A stretch of 44,200 nucleotides of DNA from an uncultured Bacteroidales bacterium. GTDB lineage: Bacteria > Bacteroidota > Bacteroidia > Bacteroidales > CAIWKO01. Position numbers and translations under genes: made by a program. The stretch lies in the NCBI GenBank assembly GCA_903913285.1, contig CAIWKO010000017.1:1-44200 (forward strand). The letters run 5' to 3'. The notes under the pieces were generated by a model, which was not told the DNA's origin, did not search any database, and saw only the letters and a program-made list of their open reading frames with translations. This document shows, piece by piece, positions 8,182-15,085 of this stretch. The stretch's first letter is position 1, and every line of letters begins with the position of its first letter.

Positions 8182-9633
8182 GTGAAACCTGTTGTACTTT
8201 TAAGCTGCTTTTTAGGATATACTTTACTGTTGTTTCTTGTTACATTTATAACGGCAAGAAGATCAACAAACGCAGGTTTTTATATTGGCAATAAATCTTC
8301 GCCATGGTTTGTGGTTGCTTATGGAATGATCGGCGCTTCGCTGTCGGGAGTTACTTTTATGTCGGTTCCGGGTTTAGTGGGAACGCAACAATTTACTTAT
8401 TTTGGACTTGTTGCAGGTTTTCTGATCGGTTATACCGTTATCGCCACTGTTTTGCTTCCGCTTTATTACAGGCTTAATCTGACATCCATCTATTCATACC
8501 TGAATCAGCGATTCGGATTCTGGTCATACAAAACGGGAGCTTTTTATTTCCTGTTATCCAGAATTATCGGCGCTTCGTTCAGGATGTTTTTAGTGGTAAA
8601 TGTGCTGCAAATATTCGTTTTCGATCCGTGGGGAGTACCTTTTGGTTTGGTAGTCGCAGTTTTCATTATCCTTATCATTCTCTATACTTTTGAAGGAGGT
8701 GTAAAGACTATAATTTGGACCGATACTCTGCAAACCACCTTTATGTTGCTGGGTGTGGTACTTTCCATTTATTTTATTTCAAAAGAACTCGGGTTTGGAA
8801 TCGGAGATATATTTTCGAAAATACACGCTGCCGGATATACAAGAATGGTAGAAACCGACTGGCACAGCAAGAATTTTTTCCTTAAGCAGTTTTTTAGCGG
8901 TGCTTTTATCGCGATTGTGATGACCGGACTCGACCAGGAGATGATGCAAAAGAACATCAGTTGCCGCAACCTGAAGGAAGCACAAAAAAATATGTTTGTG
9001 TTCAGTGGTATACTTGTTGTGGTAAATCTTTTGTTCCTCACATTGGGTGCTGTACTATACTTGTATGCTTCAACAAAAGGAATTGCAATTCCAGCAAAAA
9101 CCGATGATCTTTTTCCAACCATAGCTTTCCGGTATTTAAGTCCGCTGGCAGGATTGGTGTTTATGGTCGGACTTGTATCGGCAGCTTATCCCAGCGCCGA
9201 TGGAGCTCTTACTGCGCTTACAACTTCGTTTTGCGTGGATTTCTTGGGATTTAAAGATAAAAGCAAGCTGGATGAAAATAAGAAAAAGAAAGTACGGTAC
9301 ATGGTCCACATCGGCTTTGCCATAATTCTGTTCGCTGTTATCCTTATTTTTCGTGCACTGAATAACGAGGCCGTGATCAATGCCATATACAAAGCCGCGG
9401 GTTATACCTACGGGCCTCTGCTGGGTTTATTTTCATTCGGATTGTTTACCAACTTTGCGGTAAAGGACCGCTATGTATGGATAGTGGCTCTCATCTCCCC
9501 TGTGGCGTGTTATGTGTTAAATAACTTCTCGAAAACCCTTTTCAATGGTTATGAGTTCGGGTTCGAATTGCTAATCCTTAACGGTTTTCTTACCTTTATC
9601 GGTTTGATGATTTTGCGAAAACGAAATGCATGA
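8182..9633 (+). CDS. Sodium:solute symporter (SSS family)
   Basis: This is a polytopic inner-membrane transporter of about 483 residues in the sodium/solute symporter family, with around 13 predicted helices. Family marks include the N-terminal RRSTNAGFYIGNKSSPWFVVAYGMIGASLSGVTF region (split helix 1), the YSYLNQRFG loop, and GLVSAAYPSADGALTALTTS in the later Na+-binding helix. The substrate cannot be told from sequence. I chose GTG 8182 because the -7 box covers the upstream TTG. Its stop overlaps the start of the next gene (ATGA), so the pair is translationally coupled. Confidence 0.88.
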   Translation: MKPVVLLSCFLGYTLLLFLVTFITARRSTNAGFYIGNKSSPWFVVAYGMIGASLSGVTFMSVPGLVGTQQFTYFGLVAGFLIGYTVIATVLLPLYYRLNLTSIYSYLNQRFGFWSYKTGAFYFLLSRIIGASFRMFLVVNVLQIFVFDPWGVPFGLVVAVFIILIILYTFEGGVKTIIWTDTLQTTFMLLGVVLSIYFISKELGFGIGDIFSKIHAAGYTRMVETDWHSKNFFLKQFFSGAFIAIVMTGLDQEMMQKNISCRNLKEAQKNMFVFSGILVVVNLLFLTLGAVLYLYASTKGIAIPAKTDDLFPTIAFRYLSPLAGLVFMVGLVSAAYPSADGALTALTTSFCVDFLGFKDKSKLDENKKKKVRYMVHIGFAIILFAVILIFRALNNEAVINAIYKAAGYTYGPLLGLFSFGLFTNFAVKDRYVWIVALISPVACYVLNNFSKTLFNGYEFGFELLILNGFLTFIGLMILRKRNA

Positions 9634-10265
9634 TCCCGAAAAAATCACATATCCAAAGCCTGATAGAGCAAGGTGAAAATCAGCGCCTTGATTTTAAATT
9701 CGAGATCTCGGATTCGCGCAAAATTGCCCGCACTATATCTGCATTCAGCAATACTGATGGAGGCACTTTGCTTATAGGTGTTAAAGATAATGGCATCGTT
9801 TCAGGCGTTCGCTCAGAAGAGGAAATATACATGGCCGAAGCGTCGGCAAAAATGTATTGTAAGCCTGAAGCAAACTTCAGGGTTAAACAATGGAACGAAG
9901 CAGGCAAAACAGTATTGGAAATACAGATTCCGAAAATGAACGATGCTATTTGCTATGCACAAAATCAAGATGAAAAATGGCTGGCTTATGTGCGTGTAAA
10001 TGATAATAATTATTTGGCCAATGCCGTGCTGATGCGTGTTTGGAAACGAAAGCTGAGTGCCTATCCAACCCATATGCAATATACAGAACGTGAGAAACTC
10101 CTTCTTGATTATCTTACGCAGAATCCGCACATATCGTTAAGTATTTTCTGTTCTCTGGCTGTCATTTCAAGAAACACGGCCGAAACCATACTTGTGAATC
10201 TAATAATGCTTGATGTTGTTGAATTGTTCTATACAGAAAAAAATGTGCTCTACCGGATTAAATAA
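9630..10265 (+). CDS. AlbA_2-domain ATP-binding/DNA-binding family protein
   Basis: This 211-residue protein has the AlbA_2 (AAA_4/Schlafen-like) domain in its first ~120 residues: LIEQGENQRLDFKFEISD, then ISAFSNTDGGTLLIGVKDNG. The C-terminal ~70 residues look like a winged helix (EREKLLLDYLTQNP to ISRNTAETILVNLIMLDVVEL). Such proteins are usually called transcriptional regulators or ATP-binding proteins, but the precise function is unknown. Its start overlaps the symporter stop by 4 bp, so it may regulate or serve the transporter (inference). Confidence 0.8.
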   Translation: MIPKKSHIQSLIEQGENQRLDFKFEISDSRKIARTISAFSNTDGGTLLIGVKDNGIVSGVRSEEEIYMAEASAKMYCKPEANFRVKQWNEAGKTVLEIQIPKMNDAICYAQNQDEKWLAYVRVNDNNYLANAVLMRVWKRKLSAYPTHMQYTEREKLLLDYLTQNPHISLSIFCSLAVISRNTAETILVNLIMLDVVELFYTEKNVLYRIK

Positions 10266-10276
10266 ACTGCTTTTCG

Positions 10277-10284
10277 TACCTTTG
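10277..10284 (+). promoter_or_regulatory. -7 promoter box TACCTTTG (thiol cluster)
   Basis: This is a perfect TAnnTTTG followed by C, 43 bp before the ATG at 10327. It separates the four-gene thiol cluster from the symporter pair. Confidence 0.65.
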
Positions 10285-10326
10285 CAATCTTGTAAATGAG
10301 TAACAAATTTATCCTTTCCTAAAAAA

Positions 10327-11367
10327 ATGAAAAAAAACATACCCACATTAATATACTTGACCCTTGCATTTTTCTTATCCGCAAACTTGCTTCATGCGCA
10401 ACAAAAAGAACCTGAAGATTTAGGTTTGGTGAAGTGGCTTGATTTAAAAACCGCCCAGGAACTGAGTAAAAAACAACCCAAACCCATACTGATCGACGTG
10501 TACACAGATTGGTGCGGATGGTGCAAACACATGATGAAAACCACTTACTCAAATCCCGGATTGGCCAACTATATCAATGCCTTCTTCTACCCTGTCAGAT
10601 TCAATGCTGAAACACCGGATACTGTCGAGTTTCAGGATAAAAGGTATATCAATAAAAAACTCGGGAACCGTTCTCCAAACGATTTTGCTGTAATTCTTCT
10701 TGAAGAAAAACTATCCTATCCAACCACGGTATTTTATAACAACGATTATAAATTTAAAATGCTTGCCCCTGGCTATTTAGCAGTTAAAGATATCGAGCCG
10801 ATCTTGGTCTATACGGTGGAGTATATTTTTAATACCACTTCAGTGCAGGATTTTCAGAAATACTATTATAAAGCATTTTATCCCGATTCAACCTTTGTGA
10901 ATAAAGACACTGTTCAGTGGCTGAATAGCTTCAACGAAGCCGCTAAGAAAAATGCTGTAAACAAACGTAAAACGATGCTGTTTGTGAATACCGACTGGTG
11001 TAATGGCGGTAAAACCATGTTGAAAAGTACGTTTAACAACAGCGAGGTAACCGATTTTGTCAATACAAAGTTCTACCCCGTTTATATGAACGGGCAATCG
11101 TTGGATACTATTAATTACGATGGTAAAGTTTATGCAAACACTGCACAAAACAAAAGTTTTCATCCGTTCTTACACCAGATACTCGGCGACCACATCGTGT
11201 TGCCAAGCATTTTGTTTTTTGATGAGGACATGAAATACATTTCGCTGACAAGCCAATATCTCACCCCCGAAAATATGAATGTCATTCTGCACTATTTTGC
11301 CGATGATATTTACAAAACCAAAACCTGGGATGTTTATTTGAAAGAAAAGCAGGAAAAAAAGAACTGA
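10327..11367 (+). CDS. Exported protein with two thioredoxin-fold domains, the second lacking CxxC
   Basis: This 346-residue protein has a Sec signal peptide (1-24, ending LLHAQ) and two homologous thioredoxin-like domains. The first has DVYTDWCGWCKHMM with Cys63 and Cys66 and a cis-Pro-type YPTTVFY near 131-137. The second repeats the pattern (VNTDWCNGGKTMLKSTF) with Cys225 but Gly228 in place of the second Cys, and a matching LPSILFF segment. The first domain resembles DUF255/thioredoxin_7 proteins. It probably works in the periplasm on protein thiols. The degenerate second domain may bind substrate or act as a single-Cys site (inference). It is first in a four-gene run with gaps of 45, 40 and 19 bp. 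Confidence 0.83.
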   Translation: MKKNIPTLIYLTLAFFLSANLLHAQQKEPEDLGLVKWLDLKTAQELSKKQPKPILIDVYTDWCGWCKHMMKTTYSNPGLANYINAFFYPVRFNAETPDTVEFQDKRYINKKLGNRSPNDFAVILLEEKLSYPTTVFYNNDYKFKMLAPGYLAVKDIEPILVYTVEYIFNTTSVQDFQKYYYKAFYPDSTFVNKDTVQWLNSFNEAAKKNAVNKRKTMLFVNTDWCNGGKTMLKSTFNNSEVTDFVNTKFYPVYMNGQSLDTINYDGKVYANTAQNKSFHPFLHQILGDHIVLPSILFFDEDMKYISLTSQYLTPENMNVILHYFADDIYKTKTWDVYLKEKQEKKN

Positions 11368-11412
11368 TTTCTAAAATTAAGAATATCTTTATCCGCAAAA
11401 AAACACATAAGG

Positions 11413-12126
11413 ATGAAGTATAAAATTACGCTGCTTATCGCTTTCTTATTAATTTCGATTATAGGCAGATGTCAGGATGTTATTACAAAAACGAATGGGG
11501 AGAAGATTACTGTTAAGGTAATAAAAGCAGGATTCGATACGGTAACATACAAATTGTATGACGACCCGGATGTCATAACAACCTATTCTCTCAATAATAA
11601 AATATATTCTATTGCCACCTCGGACATTTCCTGGATCATATACAAGAACGGAAACAAGCAAACATTTAAAAAAAGGGAGACCGTATTTGACATCAACAGC
11701 AATCCGTTGGAAAAAAAGACCTATAATTCAAATCAAATATTCATTTCGGGACACACATATCTTTATCACGAAAAACAATTGGGAACTTTCGGCCTTGTTA
11801 AAATGATGAAGGAAATTACCACTCCTCACATTCGCAAGGTTTTTATTAGTGGAACAGCAATTCGTTATTCAGCCAATTTTGCGTTATGTTCGGGAGCTAC
11901 GCTGGCAATTGCCGGAACAATTATTTATGAATCAAACGATGCAGGTATTGCCATGGCATATATTGGTGCCGCAATGTGTTTGTCGGCGATACCATTGCAT
12001 ATCATCGGCAAATCAATTCAGCGGAAAATGATCGATAAATATAATCAGTCAGTGACCACAGCCAATGCCGTTAGATTTGATTTCGGTATTACAAAAAATG
12101 GACCCGGAATAATTTTGAGTTTCTAA
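11413..12126 (+). CDS. Exported protein of unknown function
   Basis: This 237-residue protein starts with a signal peptide (1-20, ending IIGRCQ). After it comes a beta-rich segment common in Bacteroidota hypothetical proteins (DVITKTNGEKITVKVIKAG, then an ISWIIYKNG ending). The C-terminal half has two hydrophobic stretches (ALCSGATLAIAGTIIY and IAMAYIGAAMCLSAIPLHIIG) that could be a helical pair in the inner membrane. I do not recognise a family with a known role. Position 2 in the thiol cluster, between two thioredoxin-fold proteins, suggests envelope function. The only Cys residues are in the signal peptide end and the helices. Confidence 0.7.
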   Translation: MKYKITLLIAFLLISIIGRCQDVITKTNGEKITVKVIKAGFDTVTYKLYDDPDVITTYSLNNKIYSIATSDISWIIYKNGNKQTFKKRETVFDINSNPLEKKTYNSNQIFISGHTYLYHEKQLGTFGLVKMMKEITTPHIRKVFISGTAIRYSANFALCSGATLAIAGTIIYESNDAGIAMAYIGAAMCLSAIPLHIIGKSIQRKMIDKYNQSVTTANAVRFDFGITKNGPGIILSF

Positions 12127-12166
12127 GTGCATTAAATAGTCCTTAATAAATGCTTTTAAAAATAAA

Positions 12167-13084
12167 ATGATGTTCGAAAAAAAGGTTCTTAATGTTTATT
12201 CTATAATACTTGGAATCTTTTTTCTGGTTTCGGGATTCGGAAAGGTGATTGATACTACAGCTTTCGGCAGTCTGATAGCTCAATACGGATTTCATTGGGT
12301 TATGATTGCGTCTCCCATGATCGTTGTTTTGGAGATATTACTCGGTGTACTATTGGTGTTAGTTATAGCCCCAAAACGCACGGCTTTTGTTTCTTTTATT
12401 TTACTCATCATCTTCACTGCCGCTTTTGCTTACGGACATTTCCGAAACGGAATTGACGATTGCGGATGTTTCGGAACTATACGTCAGGCAAGCACCCCAC
12501 CATGGTTATCGTTTTTGCGAAATATCATCCTTATAGCAATCGCGCTGGTTGTTTGGCTCAAATATCCGCAACAAACGACGGACATCGCGCGCTGGAAAAA
12601 GTTTGTCATCGTGGTTGTAATGATCGTTTCGATATTCGAAGCAGGCTATAGTTTCAGGATGCCTTCGTTTTATTCGTATAAAAAACCCGTTCATGCTTAC
12701 CAAAATCAATTGGTAAAGAACACTGAACTGGCAAAATATGCCAGAGTTTCGCCGGACAGCACCTATCTATTTTTCTGTTTTTCATACACCTGTCCGCATT
12801 GCTGGAATTCGATCGAAAACCTACGCTTGTTTAAAAGGAGCGGCACCATTGACAGGTTTGTAGCTCTTGCAAGCGGAAAGGATGCCGACAAATTGTTGTT
12901 TGAACAGAATTTTCAACCTGATTTCCCAATAACCAATTTGCCGAAAGAAGAAATGGACAAAATGGTTAATGCCTATCCTACGGCTTTCTATATAAAACAC
13001 GACTCTATTAAAATAATTATTCAATCGGAATTACCTTCGCCCATGACTTTTAAGAAACAATATAATATTCGCCCCAACAATTAA
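12167..13084 (+). CDS. MauE/DoxX-like membrane domain fused to thioredoxin-like domain
   Basis: This 305-residue protein has an N-terminal four-helix MauE/DoxX-type domain (about 8-133) with the Cys pair DCGCFG (Cys99, Cys101). A fifth hydrophobic helix follows (about 145-160), and then a periplasmic thioredoxin-like domain with FSYTCPHCW (Cys209, Cys212). MauE-type domains are thought to pass electrons or disulfides across the membrane in cofactor protein maturation, and the fusion resembles a compact VKOR/DsbB-like relay feeding a thioredoxin. ATG at 12167 is followed by a second ATG that could be the real start. Nineteen bp separate it from the Cys-rich lipoprotein gene, a natural candidate client (inference). 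Confidence 0.8.
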   Translation: MMFEKKVLNVYSIILGIFFLVSGFGKVIDTTAFGSLIAQYGFHWVMIASPMIVVLEILLGVLLVLVIAPKRTAFVSFILLIIFTAAFAYGHFRNGIDDCGCFGTIRQASTPPWLSFLRNIILIAIALVVWLKYPQQTTDIARWKKFVIVVVMIVSIFEAGYSFRMPSFYSYKKPVHAYQNQLVKNTELAKYARVSPDSTYLFFCFSYTCPHCWNSIENLRLFKRSGTIDRFVALASGKDADKLLFEQNFQPDFPITNLPKEEMDKMVNAYPTAFYIKHDSIKIIIQSELPSPMTFKKQYNIRPNN

Positions 13085-13103
13085 TTCATCAAAACCAAAC
13101 CTC

Positions 13104-13361
13104 ATGAAAGAAACTATCAAAAAATTCGGACTACCAATTAGTATTGGGCTTATGTTATGTGTGATCACCATTTTTGGTTTGGTTACTAGCTGTTTAAAGA
13201 CAAAAATGTGTACCGATCCAAATTACCCGCTTTCATGCAGTTCAGCAAAATCATGCTGTCCAACCGATAAACCATGGAATGATGAACATGGAACATGTTG
13301 GGTTGATTTAGGCAGTTGCAGATATACCGGGAATGCTTGTGAAGAATGTTGGCCCGAGTGA
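13104..13361 (+). CDS. Small cysteine-rich lipoprotein
   Basis: This 85-residue protein has an N-terminal hydrophobic signal and a likely lipobox LVTSC, so lipidation would be at Cys30. The mature part has eight further Cys (36, 45, 51, 52, 65, 72, 79, 82), an even number that could form four disulfides, with an SCCP pair and two Trp. I do not recognise the family. It is the last gene of the run with the MauE-thioredoxin fusion and the tandem thioredoxin protein, so it may be their dedicated oxidation substrate. It looks like a genuine gene because of its position, signal and composition. Confidence 0.75.
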   Translation: MKETIKKFGLPISIGLMLCVITIFGLVTSCLKTKMCTDPNYPLSCSSAKSCCPTDKPWNDEHGTCWVDLGSCRYTGNACEECWPE

Positions 13362-13709
13362 GGAGAAAGATAAAAGCAATAAGTAACAAGTTTATAGTGG
13401 AATAATTTATTAATTTTATTAGAGGCCTGATTTCAATTACAATTAATTGGTACCTATCATTAATAAGCATTATTACAACTATAGTCTCCTAGTACCTGTT
13501 AATTATATGTCTTTTGACCACTATAGATTCCAGGTACCTATTAACTATAAGCACGACTGCACTTATATATTCCAGGTACTAATTGTTTATAGTTAAAATA
13601 ATGACTATTGCTTTCAGGTACCTTCCATCCATAATCATTATTACCATTATGGATTACTGGTACTAATAAACACTAATTAACATCTGGTGAAACTATAAAA
13701 TAAAAATAC
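13362..13709. other. Gene-free region between convergent genes, mostly a 42-bp array
   Basis: This is AT-rich DNA between the stops of the Cys-rich lipoprotein and the HTH gene. Positions 13449-13700 are the 42-bp array listed separately. The 87 bp before it hold no clear hairpin or gene. Short reading frames through the array are broken by stops in all frames. Confidence 0.8.
13449..13700. repeat. 42-bp tandem array, six units marked by GGTAC
   Basis: Six units start at 13449, 13491, 13533, 13575, 13617 and 13659, exactly 42 bp apart. Each starts with GGTACC or a near match (AGTACC, GGTACT), often preceded by CCA or TCA. Only this word and a few A/T positions are conserved. Unit positions 14-19 and 30-35 pair with a 10-nt loop: TATAAG/CTTATA in unit 3, TATAGT/ACTATT (5 of 6) in unit 4, CATAAT/ATTATG in unit 5 (7 bp with flanking C/G). 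Pairing is weak in units 1 and 2 and absent in unit 6. It lies between convergent genes. Confidence 0.88.
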
Positions 13710-14135
13710 TCAGGTAGTGGGAGAAATAGGAAATGTATATTTTTTTTGGTTTTGAGTATGTTTAATTTTTATCTTATCTGCTTCGCTTCGTAAAATAAAA
13801 ACCACGTTGCCTGCAACCACTGATTTTATTTTATCCATGGCAGCCAATCCATAAAACGTGTCGGGGCGTATCTTTTTCCTGTATGCATAAGAAAAAACCG
13901 ATACCAAATCTTTAGGATCTATATTGTCGGGTAAAATGATATGTTGATTCTTTTTGTGAACATACCGATGAATAAGCTTTTGCGGAGGCGACAAGGTAGT
14001 ATCGACAAAAACCCAACCGTCAATATCAATCGAGGAAATATTGCCTTTATGATGACGATAATAAACCGTTGTTACTGCCACTCCACACATTGCGGCATAT
14101 TCTTCAACCGTTGCTAAATTGTGTAGAACATACAT
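13710..14135 (-). CDS. Small helix-turn-helix protein of unknown function
   Basis: This 141-residue protein has an N-terminal MerR/excisionase-like helix-turn-helix (about 6-30: NLATVEEYAAMCGVAVTTVYYRHHKG) followed by a short strand pair (IDIDGWVFVDT). The rest is Lys/Ile-rich and unrecognised. An upstream start at 14198 would read through a 16-A homopolymer into the neighbouring terminator, so ATG 14135 is preferred; a near-match -7 box (TTATTTTG, 14156-14163) supports it. It may be a DNA-binding regulator or a remnant of a mobile element, but no integrase or phage genes are nearby. Confidence 0.65.
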   Translation of the reverse strand: MYVLHNLATVEEYAAMCGVAVTTVYYRHHKGNISSIDIDGWVFVDTTLSPPQKLIHRYVHKKNQHIILPDNIDPKDLVSVFSYAYRKKIRPDTFYGLAAMDKIKSVVAGNVVFILRSEADKIKIKHTQNQKKYTFPISPTT

Positions 14136-14174
14136 AGATGCGCATTTTTGTGAAACAAAATAAATTTCACGACT

Positions 14175-14212
14175 AAAAAAAAAAAAAAAACCGGACAAAT
14201 TGCCCGGTTTTT
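14175..14212 (-). terminator. Rho-independent terminator of the DUF6580 gene
   Basis: On the minus strand, AAAACCGG pairs with CCGGTTTT (8-bp stem, extended inside one mismatch) and is followed by a 16-T tract (A-run 14175-14190 on the plus strand). It starts about 20 bp after the stop at 14232. Confidence 0.88.
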
Positions 14213-14231
14213 ATAAAATATATTGAGGTAA

Positions 14232-14786
14232 TTAACTTCTTGCCAAAACCGGAAAACGCAGACGTGCCAAATAGAACACTCCAAAGAAAACCGTATTGTA
14301 GAACAAATCGCCAACCAAACTGTTCATAAAAAACGAAATGCCGTTAGCTCCATTGTTGAAGAAAACTAAACCTGCTGCATACGATTCCATCAAACCGGCG
14401 AAAGATTGCGGATAGAACGGACTTCCCAACCATGCTGCAAAATTGGTAACCACGAAAAACAAAATAGTAGAACCTAAAGAAGCACCTAATATCCCTAATA
14501 CACTCGGTTTGCGCGATAACCACAACCCTATACCCACTGTAGCCACAAAACTTATGTAAACTGCAAACATCGTCGTGTGGAAACCCAATAATATATCGCT
14601 TAAAAACATGGCAGCAATTGGAACCAGAAATGCCAGATATTTTCTGTTCAGATACGTTCCACCGAACAATGCAATAGCTGCTATCGGGGTAAAATTAGGC
14701 CAGTGAGGGATCAATCGCATCGAAGCACCGGTAAGAATAACGGTTAATACAAACCAAAAGCGTGAAGTAAATAGTTTTTTATCCAT
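14232..14786 (-). CDS. DUF6580 family integral membrane protein
   Basis: This 184-residue membrane protein has five or six hydrophobic helices. The N-terminal MRLIPHWPNFTPIAAIALFGGTYL block is typical of the DUF6580 family, which resembles the small substrate-binding (S) components of ECF transporters; the substrate is unknown. ATG 14786 is chosen because a perfect -7 box at 14813-14820 lies between it and the more upstream possible start at 14828. It is monocistronic, with its own terminator. Confidence 0.78.
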   Translation of the reverse strand: MDKKLFTSRFWFVLTVILTGASMRLIPHWPNFTPIAAIALFGGTYLNRKYLAFLVPIAAMFLSDILLGFHTTMFAVYISFVATVGIGLWLSRKPSVLGILGASLGSTILFFVVTNFAAWLGSPFYPQSFAGLMESYAAGLVFFNNGANGISFFMNSLVGDLFYNTVFFGVFYLARLRFPVLARS

Positions 14787-14812
14787 GTTGACTTTAATTA
14801 ATTTTCTGACCA

Positions 14813-14820
14813 CAAAAATA
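14813..14820 (-). promoter_or_regulatory. -7 promoter box TATTTTTG (DUF6580 gene)
   Basis: This is a perfect TAnnTTTG on the minus strand, 27 bp before the ATG at 14786. It rules against the 14828 start. Confidence 0.6.
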
Positions 14821-15045
14821 AAAAACATTTTCCATTTTCAGGTTTTTATTTTTTTTATTATTAACAGACAGCCTGTTTAAAAAAAATCTAAAAACTGTTA
14901 TTTTATTTGTTTCTGCATTCAAAAATCTAAGAAACAGCATTTTTTTAATTAACCAATTAAAGATTATGTAACGAATTTTATACTAAAAAACTTGTCATAT
15001 CGTTTTTTTAGCTGAATTTTGCATAAGCAAATAAAAATTTTGCAA

Positions 15046-15080
15046 ATCACTAATCACTATTCGCTAATCGCTAATCACTA
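15046..15080 (+). repeat. Five heptamer repeats directly upstream of lepB
   Basis: Five 7-bp units (ATCACTA twice, TTCGCTA, ATCGCTA, ATCACTA) run without gaps and end 5 bp before the ATG at 15086. They occupy the place where a ribosome binding site would lie; no purine-rich Shine-Dalgarno motif is present. A change in copy number would alter the 5' leader by 7-nt steps. Confidence 0.85.
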
Positions 15081-15085
15081 ATAAA

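Larger units (their letters stand above)
14787..15085. other. AT-rich divergent promoter region
   Basis: This region of about 300 bp is very AT-rich and holds no gene. It contains the minus-strand -7 box at 14813-14820 and a near-match plus-strand box GAATTTTG at 15014-15021, preceded by CTTG at 14991-14994 at promoter spacing. The heptamer repeat ahead of the signal peptidase gene is at its right end. Confidence 0.6.

Noticed and set aside
13186-13470. Minus-strand ORF opposite the Cys-rich lipoprotein
   Set aside because: It overlaps the better-supported plus-strand gene and runs into the repeat array; no promoter or family is visible.
13449-13700. Coding region with 14-residue repeats
   Set aside because: 42 bp is 14 codons, and one plus frame reads as VP-beginning repeats, but TAA stops interrupt it within units 4 and 6; the other frames are worse. 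A decayed gene is possible but not supportable.
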